Positions 1 through 6,340 of a DNA stretch of 11,040 bases are shown piece by piece (the first letter of the stretch is position 1; the number at the start of each line of letters is the position of its first letter). Where the stretch lies: NCBI RefSeq assembly GCF_938040115.1, contig NZ_CALHXD010000014.1, forward strand, positions 1 to 11,040. Reading direction: 5' to 3'. The position numbers and the translations under genes were made by a program. A model generated the notes under the pieces. It was given only the letters and a program-made list of their open reading frames with translations, ran no database searches and was not told the DNA's origin. The stretch comes from an uncultured Campylobacter sp. Lineage in GTDB: Bacteria > Campylobacterota > Campylobacteria > Campylobacterales > Campylobacteraceae.

Positions 1-815
1 TCGGCAAATTTAAAGATAACGAAGTATTGATCGTCACCACCGGCTCTCAGGGCGAAACGATGAGTGCGCTGTACCGCATGGCTACGGATGAGCACAAATA
101 CATCAAAATAAAGCCGACCGATCAGATTATCATCAGCTCAAAGGCGATCCCAGGTAACGAAAGCAGCGTATCGACGGTGCTAAATTTCCTCATCAAATCA
201 GGCGCTAGCGTCGCGTATCAGGACTTTAGCGAGATACACGTGAGCGGTCACGCCGCACAAGAGGAGCAAAAACTGATGCTGCGCCTAATAAAGCCTAAAT
301 TTTTCCTTCCCGTCCACGGCGAGTACAACCATATCGCAAAGCATAAAGAAACGGCCGTGGCATGTGGCGTAGATGAGCGAAACATCTACCTGATGAGCGA
401 CGGCGATCAGATAGAAATTTGTCAAAAATATATGAAGCGCGCCAAGACGGTAAAAACCGGCAAGGTCTTTATCGACAACCAAATCAACAAGCAAATTTCA
501 GACGACGTCGTGATCGATAGGCAAAATTTGGCCGAAGCGGGCGTCGTGATGATCATCGCGCAAATTTCCCGCCACGGCGCTAAGCTCATAAATAAACCTC
601 GCGTTATCAGCTACGGTCTGGTTGGCGATAAGCAAGACGGCGAGTTTAGAAAAGAGATGGAGGGCGTGCTGGAGCAGTATCTAAGCAACGTCAAAGAGGA
701 GCTTTTAAAAGACGGCAGGATGCTCGAAGGCCAGGTGCGCCAAGTCATCCGCAAACATATATTTAGAAAAGTCAAAAAGTATCCGACCATAGTGCCGATC
801 ATATACCTGATGTAA
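1..815 (+). CDS. rnj: Ribonuclease J, C-terminal part (5' end outside window)
   Basis: RNase J is a metallo-beta-lactamase/beta-CASP ribonuclease with 5'-3' exo- and endonuclease activity in mRNA decay and rRNA processing. The frame is open from the first complete codon at position 3 to the TAA at 813-815, so about 270 C-terminal residues are visible. They begin with the family-typical VTTGSQGE segment of the beta-CASP domain. The motif SGHA follows, then PVHGEYNHI, whose histidine belongs to the beta-CASP active-site set, and then the small C-terminal domain. The first start-like codon, a TTG at 27, lies inside the conserved domain and is not the real start. The N-terminal metal-binding HxHxDH motif must lie upstream. 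The next gene begins 9 nt later, which suggests cotranscription. From memory, the C. jejuni homologue follows ksgA and precedes a pseudouridine synthase, so ksgA may lie just to the left. Confidence 0.95.
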   Translation, partial: GKFKDNEVLIVTTGSQGETMSALYRMATDEHKYIKIKPTDQIIISSKAIPGNESSVSTVLNFLIKSGASVAYQDFSEIHVSGHAAQEEQKLMLRLIKPKFFLPVHGEYNHIAKHKETAVACGVDERNIYLMSDGDQIEICQKYMKRAKTVKTGKVFIDNQINKQISDDVVIDRQNLAEAGVVMIIAQISRHGAKLINKPRVISYGLVGDKQDGEFRKEMEGVLEQYLSNVKEELLKDGRMLEGQVRQVIRKHIFRKVKKYPTIVPIIYLM

Positions 816-824
816 GGGCGCAAA

Positions 825-1784
825 ATGAGCGATACAATCAAAATAGCCGCTAACGTGCTAAAAACGGAAGCTAACGAGCTAACGAGAAATGCCGAGATTT
901 TAGACGGCGAATTTGAAAAAGCGGTTGAGGTTTTATACAAAACCAAAGGCAAAGTCGTGGTTACTGGCGTAGGCAAGAGCGGACACGTCGGCGCAAAGAT
1001 CGCCGCGACGCTTGCTAGCACTGGTACGCCTAGCTTTTTCATGCATCCGACCGAGGCGATGCACGGCGATCTGGGTATGATCGGTAAGGACGACACGCTA
1101 CTAGCCATCAGCTTTAGCGGCGAGAGCGAGGAGCTAACCAAAATCCTGCCTCACGTGCAGCGTTTCGGCGTACCGATAGTTGCGATGGCGAGGGATAAAT
1201 TTAGCACGCTGGGTAAATTTAGCAACGCATTTGTGAAGCTTGACGTTAGTAAGGAGGCTTGCCCGTTGGACGCTGCACCGACTAGTTCGACGACGCTAAC
1301 GTTAGCCTTGGGCGATGCATTAGCCGTTTGTCTGATGGAAAAGCGAGGATTTAAAAAAGAGGATTTTGCAAATTTTCATCCAGGAGGAAGCCTCGGCAAG
1401 AGATTGTTTTTAAAAGTAAAAGACGTGATGAGAAGCGAAAATTTACCGATAGTCCGCTGGAATGCGAGCCTAAAGCAGGCGATCGACACGATGACGCACG
1501 GCAAACTCGGTACTGTTTTGATCGTTGATAAAGACGGCGTTTTAGACGCGATTTTAAGCGACGGAGATCTTAGACGTGCGCTGATGAGAGAGGACTTTGA
1601 TCTAAACGACGCTGCGATCAAATACGCGACGCTAAAGCCAAAAGAGCTAAATGATAAAGAGATGTTAGCGATAGATGCGTTAGCGCTCATCGAGCGTTAC
1701 AAGATCCAGCTACTAGCCGTCGTAGAAAACGGCGTTCCGGTCGGTGTTTTACACATACACGACCTTGCAAATTTAGGACTATAA
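825..1784 (+). CDS. kdsD: Arabinose-5-phosphate isomerase, KdsD/KpsF/GutQ family
   Basis: This enzyme interconverts ribulose 5-phosphate and arabinose 5-phosphate, the first committed step towards Kdo, the inner-core sugar of LPS or lipooligosaccharide; it acts in the cytoplasm. The 319 residues match the family length (about 320-330). An N-terminal SIS domain (about 40-175) carries TGVGKSGH (47-54), HPTEAMHGDLGM (74-85) and SFSGESEEL (96-104). FHPGGSLGKRL (184-194) contains the histidine at 185 expected in the active site. Two CBS domains follow (about 200-260 and 270-319). The ATG at 825 sits shortly after an AAGGG-like ribosome binding site in the 9-nt gap after rnj. Only 1 nt separates its stop from the next gene. 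KpsF paralogues serve capsule clusters, but the housekeeping neighbours here favour the general Kdo role. Isomerase family is near certain; the exact paralogue name is less so. Confidence 0.93.
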   Translation: MSDTIKIAANVLKTEANELTRNAEILDGEFEKAVEVLYKTKGKVVVTGVGKSGHVGAKIAATLASTGTPSFFMHPTEAMHGDLGMIGKDDTLLAISFSGESEELTKILPHVQRFGVPIVAMARDKFSTLGKFSNAFVKLDVSKEACPLDAAPTSSTTLTLALGDALAVCLMEKRGFKKEDFANFHPGGSLGKRLFLKVKDVMRSENLPIVRWNASLKQAIDTMTHGKLGTVLIVDKDGVLDAILSDGDLRRALMREDFDLNDAAIKYATLKPKELNDKEMLAIDALALIERYKIQLLAVVENGVPVGVLHIHDLANLGL

Positions 1785-1785
1785 A

Positions 1786-2559
1786 ATGCAAAAAAGCAGA
1801 CTAAATAAATTTATATCGCATAACACGAGTTATTCGCGCAGAGAGGCTGACGAGCTCATAAAACAGGGCAAAGTTAGCGTAAACGGCCGCGTCGTTAGCG
1901 AGCTAGCTACTAGCGTTAGCGATGAGGATAAAGTGAAGATAAACGGCCGCATAGTAAGGCTGAAAAAAGAATTTACGATGATCGTTTATCACAAACAAAA
2001 AGGCGAGCTGGTTAGTAAAAAAGACGACCGCGGACGTAAAACGATCTATGATAGTTTGGACCGACAGTTTGCTAAATTTGTTAGTATCGGGCGGCTTGAC
2101 TACGCTAGCGAGGGGCTACTTTTGCTAACGGACGCTCCTGCGATCGCTACCGCGCTGATGAACAGCGACGTAGAGCGCGAATACTACCTAAAAGTAAAAG
2201 GTGAGGTAACGCCCGAGGTGATAACGGCGATGAATGAGGGATTTTTTGCTGCGGACGCTACCAAGGGCGCACATGCTAAAACCGCGATAAAATCAATGGA
2301 ATTTAAGCCCTTTTTGAACTATAAAATTTTTGGCTCGAGCGGCGGCTTCACGAAGCTAAAAGTCGTGATAAACGAAGGACAAAACCGTGAGCTACGCCGG
2401 TTTTTCGGATATTTCGACCTTGAGGTGATGGATCTAAAGCGCGTTAGTTTCGGGCGCGTAGATCTTGGTATGCTAAAGCCCGGCAAATGGCGATATTTTG
2501 AAAATAGCGAATATGAAGCGCTGAGAGATTTTCTAAAGGTAAATAACGTTAGGTACTAA
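1786..2559 (+). CDS. rluB: RsuA/RluB/RluE/RluF-family pseudouridine synthase
   Basis: It converts specific uridines in rRNA (23S for RluB, 16S for RsuA) to pseudouridine during ribosome assembly. The 257-residue protein starts with an S4 RNA-binding domain (about 3-50, SRLNKFISH, then SRREADELI and GKVSVNGRVV). The catalytic domain contains GRLDYASEGLLLLT (102-115), where Asp105 is the catalytic aspartate. The C-terminal segment INEGQNRELRRFFG is the family's conserved arginine-rich motif. The ATG at 1786 follows the upstream stop by 1 nt, and a weak AGGA lies inside the end of that gene, so translation is probably coupled. The gene ends at a TAA at 2557-2559. Which rRNA position is modified cannot be told from this sequence; rluB is used by similarity of family and gene order, and I recall a homologue next to RNase J in C. 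jejuni. Confidence 0.9.
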   Translation: MQKSRLNKFISHNTSYSRREADELIKQGKVSVNGRVVSELATSVSDEDKVKINGRIVRLKKEFTMIVYHKQKGELVSKKDDRGRKTIYDSLDRQFAKFVSIGRLDYASEGLLLLTDAPAIATALMNSDVEREYYLKVKGEVTPEVITAMNEGFFAADATKGAHAKTAIKSMEFKPFLNYKIFGSSGGFTKLKVVINEGQNRELRRFFGYFDLEVMDLKRVSFGRVDLGMLKPGKWRYFENSEYEALRDFLKVNNVRY

Positions 2560-2925
2560 CCTTTTATAAAACGTTAGCGATTAATTATGTAAAATTCATA
2601 GTTAAAAATTAACGTTAGCCAATAATTCATCAAATTTTCAAACCGGCGGAAAAATTGATCAAATTTTTGGAATACGTGCAAATTTAACCGACAAAGATCA
2701 AATTGCAACATTTACCGTTAATAAGTCATCTCCCGTAGCAGTAAATTTACCAACGTTTAACGCCTGTTTGGACGTCAAATTTACAAACTATGAGGAGACT
2801 TATTAAGTTTTTTACTAAATTTTAGCCGTAAAATGTGGGTAAATTTAAAATTAAATCCGTCAAATTTAACTATTTTACTTTGTAGAGCTAATTTAGGAGA
2901 ATAAAAAACAAACAGGCTTTAAAAG
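2560..2925. other. Convergent intergenic region, AT-rich with many AAATTT words
   Basis: This 366-nt gap separates the plus-strand housekeeping genes from the end of the minus-strand operon. I see no RNA gene, intact coding gene or insertion-sequence end. It holds the start-less frame at 2606-2806, three copies of AACGTTAG (2545, 2570 and 2611, the first inside the upstream gene), eight AAATTT words between 2632 and 2867 with a ninth at 2928, and the hairpin at 2896-2941. A small GTTAG-GTA-CTAAC inverted repeat followed by CTTTT spans the pseudouridine synthase stop (about 2548-2565) and could act as a weak plus-strand terminator. Confidence 0.6.
2606..2806 (+). pseudogene. Start-less open frame, possible remnant of a lost gene
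   Basis: A frame of 67 codons stays open between an in-frame TAA at 2603-2605 and the TAA at 2804-2806. It has no ATG, GTG or TTG before residue 55. It reads like a real protein end: SNFQTGGKIDQIFG, then RANLTDKDQIATFTVNK, SSPVAVNLPTFNA and CLDVKFTNYEETY. The mixed composition is unlike the low-complexity translation expected from AT-rich spacer. I do not recognise a family. The simplest reading is the C-terminal remnant of a gene whose front was deleted, left between the convergent housekeeping genes and the minus-strand operon. It could also be chance openness, because 67 codons in AT-rich DNA is not strongly significant. Confidence 0.3.
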
Positions 2926-2941
2926 CTAAATTTTATTCTCC
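2896..2941 (-). terminator. Hairpin at the end of the minus-strand operon, possible terminator
   Basis: GGAGAATAAAA (2896-2906) is the exact reverse complement of TTTTATTCTCC (2931-2941), giving an 11-bp stem around 24 nt. The right arm encodes the last codons of the 169-aa NosL-like gene. A smaller near-palindrome, GCTTTAAAAGC (2916-2926), lies inside the loop. Read on the minus strand, it is followed by CTGTTTGTTTTTTA, a T-rich tract that resembles a weak intrinsic terminator. The outer stem has no T-run after it, so it may stabilise the transcript end rather than terminate. The base pairing is seen directly; the role is inferred. Confidence 0.4.
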
Positions 2942-3435
2942 GAAAGCAAGATAAAAATCAGCGGATTTATCAGCGTTTCTCCGCGTGCGGCGTAGAGCAT
3001 GACATCCTCGAAATAGTTATCGTTAATGCCGTAAACGTGGTATTCATATGCGCCGATACCGTATCCCATCGGAGTGATGTCTACGCGCGAGTACCAGGCG
3101 TCTTTAGCTAGGATATATCGGCTGGTGTCCTGCGAATAGACCCATAGCACGATATCATCTTTGTTTTTTTGTCGCATTAGCCACGTAAACGAGTTTGAGA
3201 TGTCGTAGAAAAAGTACGTATCGCCGTTTGGCATCACAGCCTGAGCCGTATTGTTTAGGTCGCTGATGAGAACCTTGCTCTCAAAGCAGAGGTATTTGTT
3301 AAGCTCGATTTCTAGCGGCTTTTTTTCTACGTTGCCGTGGCGAACGACGATCTTGCCCTCGCTAGTATCCACCGAAAACGCGAGCAGCGCCACCACGCCG
3401 ATGAGTAGCACGGCGGCGAAAATTTGCTTTATCAT
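2926..3435 (-). CDS. Membrane-anchored NosL-like protein
   Basis: The 169-residue protein has one N-terminal hydrophobic segment (about 3-21), a signal anchor or signal peptide, and a periplasmic remainder. Its layout follows NosL, the periplasmic copper-delivery protein of nitrous oxide reductase maturation. A cysteine at 50 is followed by the segment KVLISDL. DTYFFYDISNSFTWL (72-86) matches the usual FFDDI region, and TPMGYGIGAYEY (121-132) matches the conserved TPMG motif. The usual CGM signature is absent (C50 is followed by FES), so any metal ligand set must differ, with C50, M123 and nearby M or H residues as candidates. Its ATG overlaps the previous stop by 4 nt (ATGA), making it the last gene of the coupled operon. 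The NosL relation is my motif reading; the function is inferred. Confidence 0.65.
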   Translation of the reverse strand: MIKQIFAAVLLIGVVALLAFSVDTSEGKIVVRHGNVEKKPLEIELNKYLCFESKVLISDLNNTAQAVMPNGDTYFFYDISNSFTWLMRQKNKDDIVLWVYSQDTSRYILAKDAWYSRVDITPMGYGIGAYEYHVYGINDNYFEDVMLYAARGETLINPLIFILLSENKI

Positions 3436-4385
3436 AATAAAACTCCTCGCAAAAGGTAGTATTTAGCGACGAAAAAGCTGCAAACAAGAGCATTTACGGC
3501 CAGCCAAAAAGAGGAAATTTTGAGCAAATGCTCGTAAGGTTTTTTCACGATTAGCTCCACCAAAAACGCCGATATGCCGTAGAAAATACCCAAAAACAGC
3601 GAGCCCCAGATGAGGTAGCCGACGTAAAAATACTCGCCCTTTAGCATGCAGTACGGGCATTTGTGATTTGGTTGCTCGTAGACGTAAAGCCCGAAAAAAT
3701 AAGTAATCGCGTAGTATGCAATAAATAAAAACAGCAGGTTGCAAACAAAGCTCGCCATCGTCTGTTTGAGTAAATTTAGCGTCAAAATGACCGCAAAAAT
3801 GGCGTAGTAAAATATGACCAAATTTAACTTCGTGTAGCCAAACGGTAGCTTTGGCGCCTGAAACACGACCGAGCAGCAAAAGACGGGCACCTTTAACGGC
3901 ACGTTGCTAAAAAACAAAATCTCAGTAGCAAATTCGACCAAAACGCCGATAAAAAGCGCGGTGAAGATGACGTATTTTCGCTTTAAATACGGGAAATTCG
4001 TCGCCTTTAAATCAAGCGAATTTATGATAAGCCACAGTCCAAAGCCAAAGATAAGTAGCAGTTTTAGCAGTAGCAAAATGCCGCCGAATTCGTTTGAGCC
4101 GATGACGCCCGCGGAGCACATGGCACCCGGCACTACGTCTGCTAGCTCGTTTAGAGATAGCGCGAAAAATACGAACAAAACGATCTTGCAAACTACGGCG
4201 AAAAACAAAATCGTATTTACGAGGTAGTTGCGTTTTTCAAGGTCGTATTGTAAATTTGACGTCGAGTTAAAGTCCCATAGCCGCATGATACGCACGACGA
4301 AATACTGCGAAATACCCATCAGCACGATGATGATGAGCTCGATTAGCAAAAACGCGATAACAACGTCCGATAAAAATACGCTCAC
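3432..4385 (-). CDS. Eight-helix membrane protein with periplasmic cysteines and CPYC
   Basis: I do not recognise a named family. The 317 residues show about eight hydrophobic helices (roughly 7-31, 56-78, 101-123, 138-160, 187-207, 212-234, 253-278, 288-308). Loops between helices 1-2, 3-4, 5-6 and 7-8 carry most of the lysines and arginines, so by the positive-inside rule they are cytoplasmic. The other loops are then periplasmic, and these hold Cys90 (GAMCSAG), Cys170-Cys171 (VFCCSV) and C243PYC246 preceded by histidine 241. That pattern suits thiol-disulfide exchange or copper binding at the outer face of the inner membrane. The gene starts with GTG overlapping the ATPase stop (GTGA), with a GGAGAG ribosome binding site upstream, and itself overlaps the next gene by 4 nt. 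It probably works with the ABC transporter. Membrane topology is fairly certain; function is unknown. Confidence 0.7.
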   Translation of the reverse strand: MSVFLSDVVIAFLLIELIIIVLMGISQYFVVRIMRLWDFNSTSNLQYDLEKRNYLVNTILFFAVVCKIVLFVFFALSLNELADVVPGAMCSAGVIGSNEFGGILLLLKLLLIFGFGLWLIINSLDLKATNFPYLKRKYVIFTALFIGVLVEFATEILFFSNVPLKVPVFCCSVVFQAPKLPFGYTKLNLVIFYYAIFAVILTLNLLKQTMASFVCNLLFLFIAYYAITYFFGLYVYEQPNHKCPYCMLKGEYFYVGYLIWGSLFLGIFYGISAFLVELIVKKPYEHLLKISSFWLAVNALVCSFFVAKYYLLRGVLL

Positions 4386-5056
4386 AGCATCTCTCCGTCC
4401 TGCATCCTCACGTAGCCGTCCACGAAGTCCAGATCGTCAAATAAAATATCGTGCGTGGCGACGACGACGGTCTTTTTTAGCTCTTTAAATTTTTTTAGCA
4501 TTTCGATAAAAATAAGCGAGTTTTGCTTGTCCAAATTTGCCGTCGGCTCGTCGGCTAGTATGACGCTAGGATCCATCGCTAGAGCCCTTGCTATCGCGCA
4601 TCTTTGCTTCTCGCCGCCGCTTAGCTTTGAGATTATTTGATCTTTTTTGTGCGCGATGTTGGCGAGATTTAGCGCGCGATCGATTTGCGAATTTAGCTCG
4701 GCTTTTTTAAGACTTGTTAGGCTTAGCGGCGCCAGTACGTTTTGATAGACGCTAAGGCCCTCGATCAGGTTAAAGGACTGAAATATAAACCCGACCTCGC
4801 TGTGTCTAAAATTTGAACTCATGATATCGGGCAGCTTTGAGACGTTGCGACCGTTAATCAGCGCTTCGCCGCTGCTTGGTTTGCTAAGCGCGCCTAGAAT
4901 GCCTAGTAGCGTACTTTTGCCGCTACCGCTAACGCCTTTTAGGATGACTAGGTCGCCGCTTTTTACCGTCAAATTTATATTTTTCAGCGCGTGAAATTCG
5001 TTGGGTTTATTTTGATTGTAAATTTTACAGAGATTTTTTACTTCTATCGCGTTCAT
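4382..5056 (-). CDS. ABC transporter ATPase, LolD/MacB type
   Basis: This 224-residue ATPase has all nucleotide-binding motifs: Walker A GVSGSGKST (41-49), Q-loop Gln93, signature LSGGEKQR (145-152), Walker B VILADEPT (165-172) with catalytic Glu170, and the H-loop His202. Length and the signature followed by QRCAIARAL put it in the LolD/MacB/FtsE group, which partners FtsX-fold permeases. These often power lipoprotein release, efflux from the periplasm or other mechanical work on the periplasmic side rather than classical import. Its ATG overlaps the permease stop (ATGA), and its own stop overlaps the next start. The neighbouring NosL-type genes might suggest NosF, but the sequence and the permease type fit MacB/LolD better. 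ATPase family is certain; the substrate is unknown. Confidence 0.93.
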   Translation of the reverse strand: MNAIEVKNLCKIYNQNKPNEFHALKNINLTVKSGDLVILKGVSGSGKSTLLGILGALSKPSSGEALINGRNVSKLPDIMSSNFRHSEVGFIFQSFNLIEGLSVYQNVLAPLSLTSLKKAELNSQIDRALNLANIAHKKDQIISKLSGGEKQRCAIARALAMDPSVILADEPTANLDKQNSLIFIEMLKKFKELKKTVVVATHDILFDDLDFVDGYVRMQDGEML

Positions 5057-6162
5057 TTTACAGCCTCGCTCATGTCGCTAACGGCTATGCGCCACGACGG
5101 GATGATGACGAATGCCAAAAACGGAATCACGCTAAAAACAAAGATCAAAAACAGCATATTAAAGTCGATGATCGGCGTGAAATCCGTGAAATTCGCCACC
5201 TCGCTGCCTAAAAATATATCGCGTAAAAACGGCGCGCCGAATAAAAACACGTAGATATAGGCTCCCGCAACGCCTAGCAAATAGGCACTAAAAGAAACTA
5301 CTATGTTTTGGATAAATTTAAGTGCGATGATGTTTCTCACGCTAAAGCCGATACTGCGCAATATCGCGATCTCCTTTTTCTTCTCGCCGTAAGCGAGCGA
5401 AATTTGATTTTTCAGCAGGATGAAAAACGAAACCATCGCCACGACGTAAAGCACCATGAAAATGCCGCCTTTGTAGTAGTAAAGGTGTCTTATTTTGGCT
5501 ACTCCGTCCTCGATGCTCGTAACCTCGGTGTTTGGATAGACGTTTTGGATCTTTAGGGCCACTTCGCTGATCTCGTTTACGTTTGGCACCTCGACGTAGA
5601 GCCTAGTGTATTCGCCCTCTTTAAGGCTTAGCACTTCGCGCGCGGTGGCTGGATTCATGTAGATGACGTCATTTGAGACGATGCCCGTTTCATGCGGCGC
5701 GGTTTTGTTGATCTTCATCGGGATCATTTTTTCTTCGGTTAAAAAGTTAAAAACGTCCTCGTAATAAAGCTCCGCCATCTCTTTTTTAACGCCTTCGCCC
5801 ACGATCATCTCGTTTTCGTCCAAATTTTCATCGCCGACGATGTGAAACCAGACTCTTTTTTGCGCGAAATAATACTCTCCCTCGACCGCTCCCTCGACGC
5901 TAGCAACGCCGGGGATCTTTGAGACGTCGTAGATATAACCGTCGTGCATCAGGTCGCGTTTGCCCGCGCGCAGAGCCTCGACGATGACTTCGGGTTTTGA
6001 GCGGGTCAAATTTGTAAGGTCGCTTTGGATGGAGCTTGAGACGAAAAGAACTGCGCTTAAGATAAACACGATAAAAGCGAAGATAAAAAAGCTAAAAGCG
6101 TGATCGGCGCGGTCTTTATAGAGCAGCGTAACGGCGTAATCGATAAAATTTTTACTCGGCAT
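5053..6162 (-). CDS. ABC transporter permease, MacB/LolC/FtsX fold
   Basis: The 369 residues follow the MacB-type layout. There is one N-terminal helix (about 22-44), a periplasmic domain of about 185 residues (45-230), and three C-terminal helices (about 233-251, 279-309 and 333-356). The cytoplasmic segment GEKKKEIAILRSIGFS (259-274) is the conserved coupling region that contacts the ATPase in FtsX/MacB permeases. It pairs with the adjacent ATPase gene, which it overlaps by 4 nt, and it overlaps the upstream 62-aa gene by 11 nt. MacB-like proteins work as homodimers, so a single permease gene is enough. Family assignment is firm. The cargo is unknown; a periplasmic copper, thiol or lipoprotein client is inferred from the NosL-like neighbours. 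Confidence 0.88.
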   Translation of the reverse strand: MPSKNFIDYAVTLLYKDRADHAFSFFIFAFIVFILSAVLFVSSSIQSDLTNLTRSKPEVIVEALRAGKRDLMHDGYIYDVSKIPGVASVEGAVEGEYYFAQKRVWFHIVGDENLDENEMIVGEGVKKEMAELYYEDVFNFLTEEKMIPMKINKTAPHETGIVSNDVIYMNPATAREVLSLKEGEYTRLYVEVPNVNEISEVALKIQNVYPNTEVTSIEDGVAKIRHLYYYKGGIFMVLYVVAMVSFFILLKNQISLAYGEKKKEIAILRSIGFSVRNIIALKFIQNIVVSFSAYLLGVAGAYIYVFLFGAPFLRDIFLGSEVANFTDFTPIIDFNMLFLIFVFSVIPFLAFVIIPSWRIAVSDMSEAVK

Positions 6163-6340
6163 AGATAAACTTCCCGTACTCTTTTGAAATAAAATTCGTC
6201 GAAATTTGCGCGTCTTTGACGGATTTTTGGATCAAATTTAGCTGAGCTTCCTTGCCGGCTCTATCAAAGCCCAGATAATGCGCCCCGATACAAACGTAAA
6301 GGATCGCAAAAAAGCCCGCTAAAACGCAGATGAGTCTCAC
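6152..6340 (-). CDS. Small single-helix membrane protein, 62 aa
   Basis: It has one N-terminal hydrophobic helix (about 2-24), with Cys5 and Cys17 inside it, and a short polar tail with KEAQLNLIQKSVKDAQ, which looks helical. No family is recognised. It appears to be a real gene: the GTG start at 6340 overlaps the nosL-type stop (GTGA), an AGAGAGG ribosome binding site lies just upstream, and its stop falls inside the permease gene's first codons. A position directly ahead of a MacB-type permease suggests an accessory or assembly subunit of that transporter, or a small membrane tether for the upstream secreted NosL protein. Both are inferences. Confidence 0.7.
   Translation of the reverse strand: MRLICVLAGFFAILYVCIGAHYLGFDRAGKEAQLNLIQKSVKDAQISTNFISKEYGKFIYAE

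Noticed and set aside
611..1141. 176-codon open frame on the minus strand
   Set aside because: It lies antisense to the end of rnj and the start of kdsD, both strongly supported, and its serine- and leucine-rich translation shows no motif.
2545..2620. Three AACGTTAG copies as a regulatory or mobile-element repeat
   Set aside because: GTTAGC-type words are common throughout these genes as valine-serine codons, spacing is irregular, and no flanking structure supports an element.
3463..3879. 138-codon minus-strand frame overlapping the eight-helix gene
   Set aside because: It is in another frame of the same strand; the product looks like an alternative-frame artefact, while the eight-helix frame has consistent helices and coupled start and stop.
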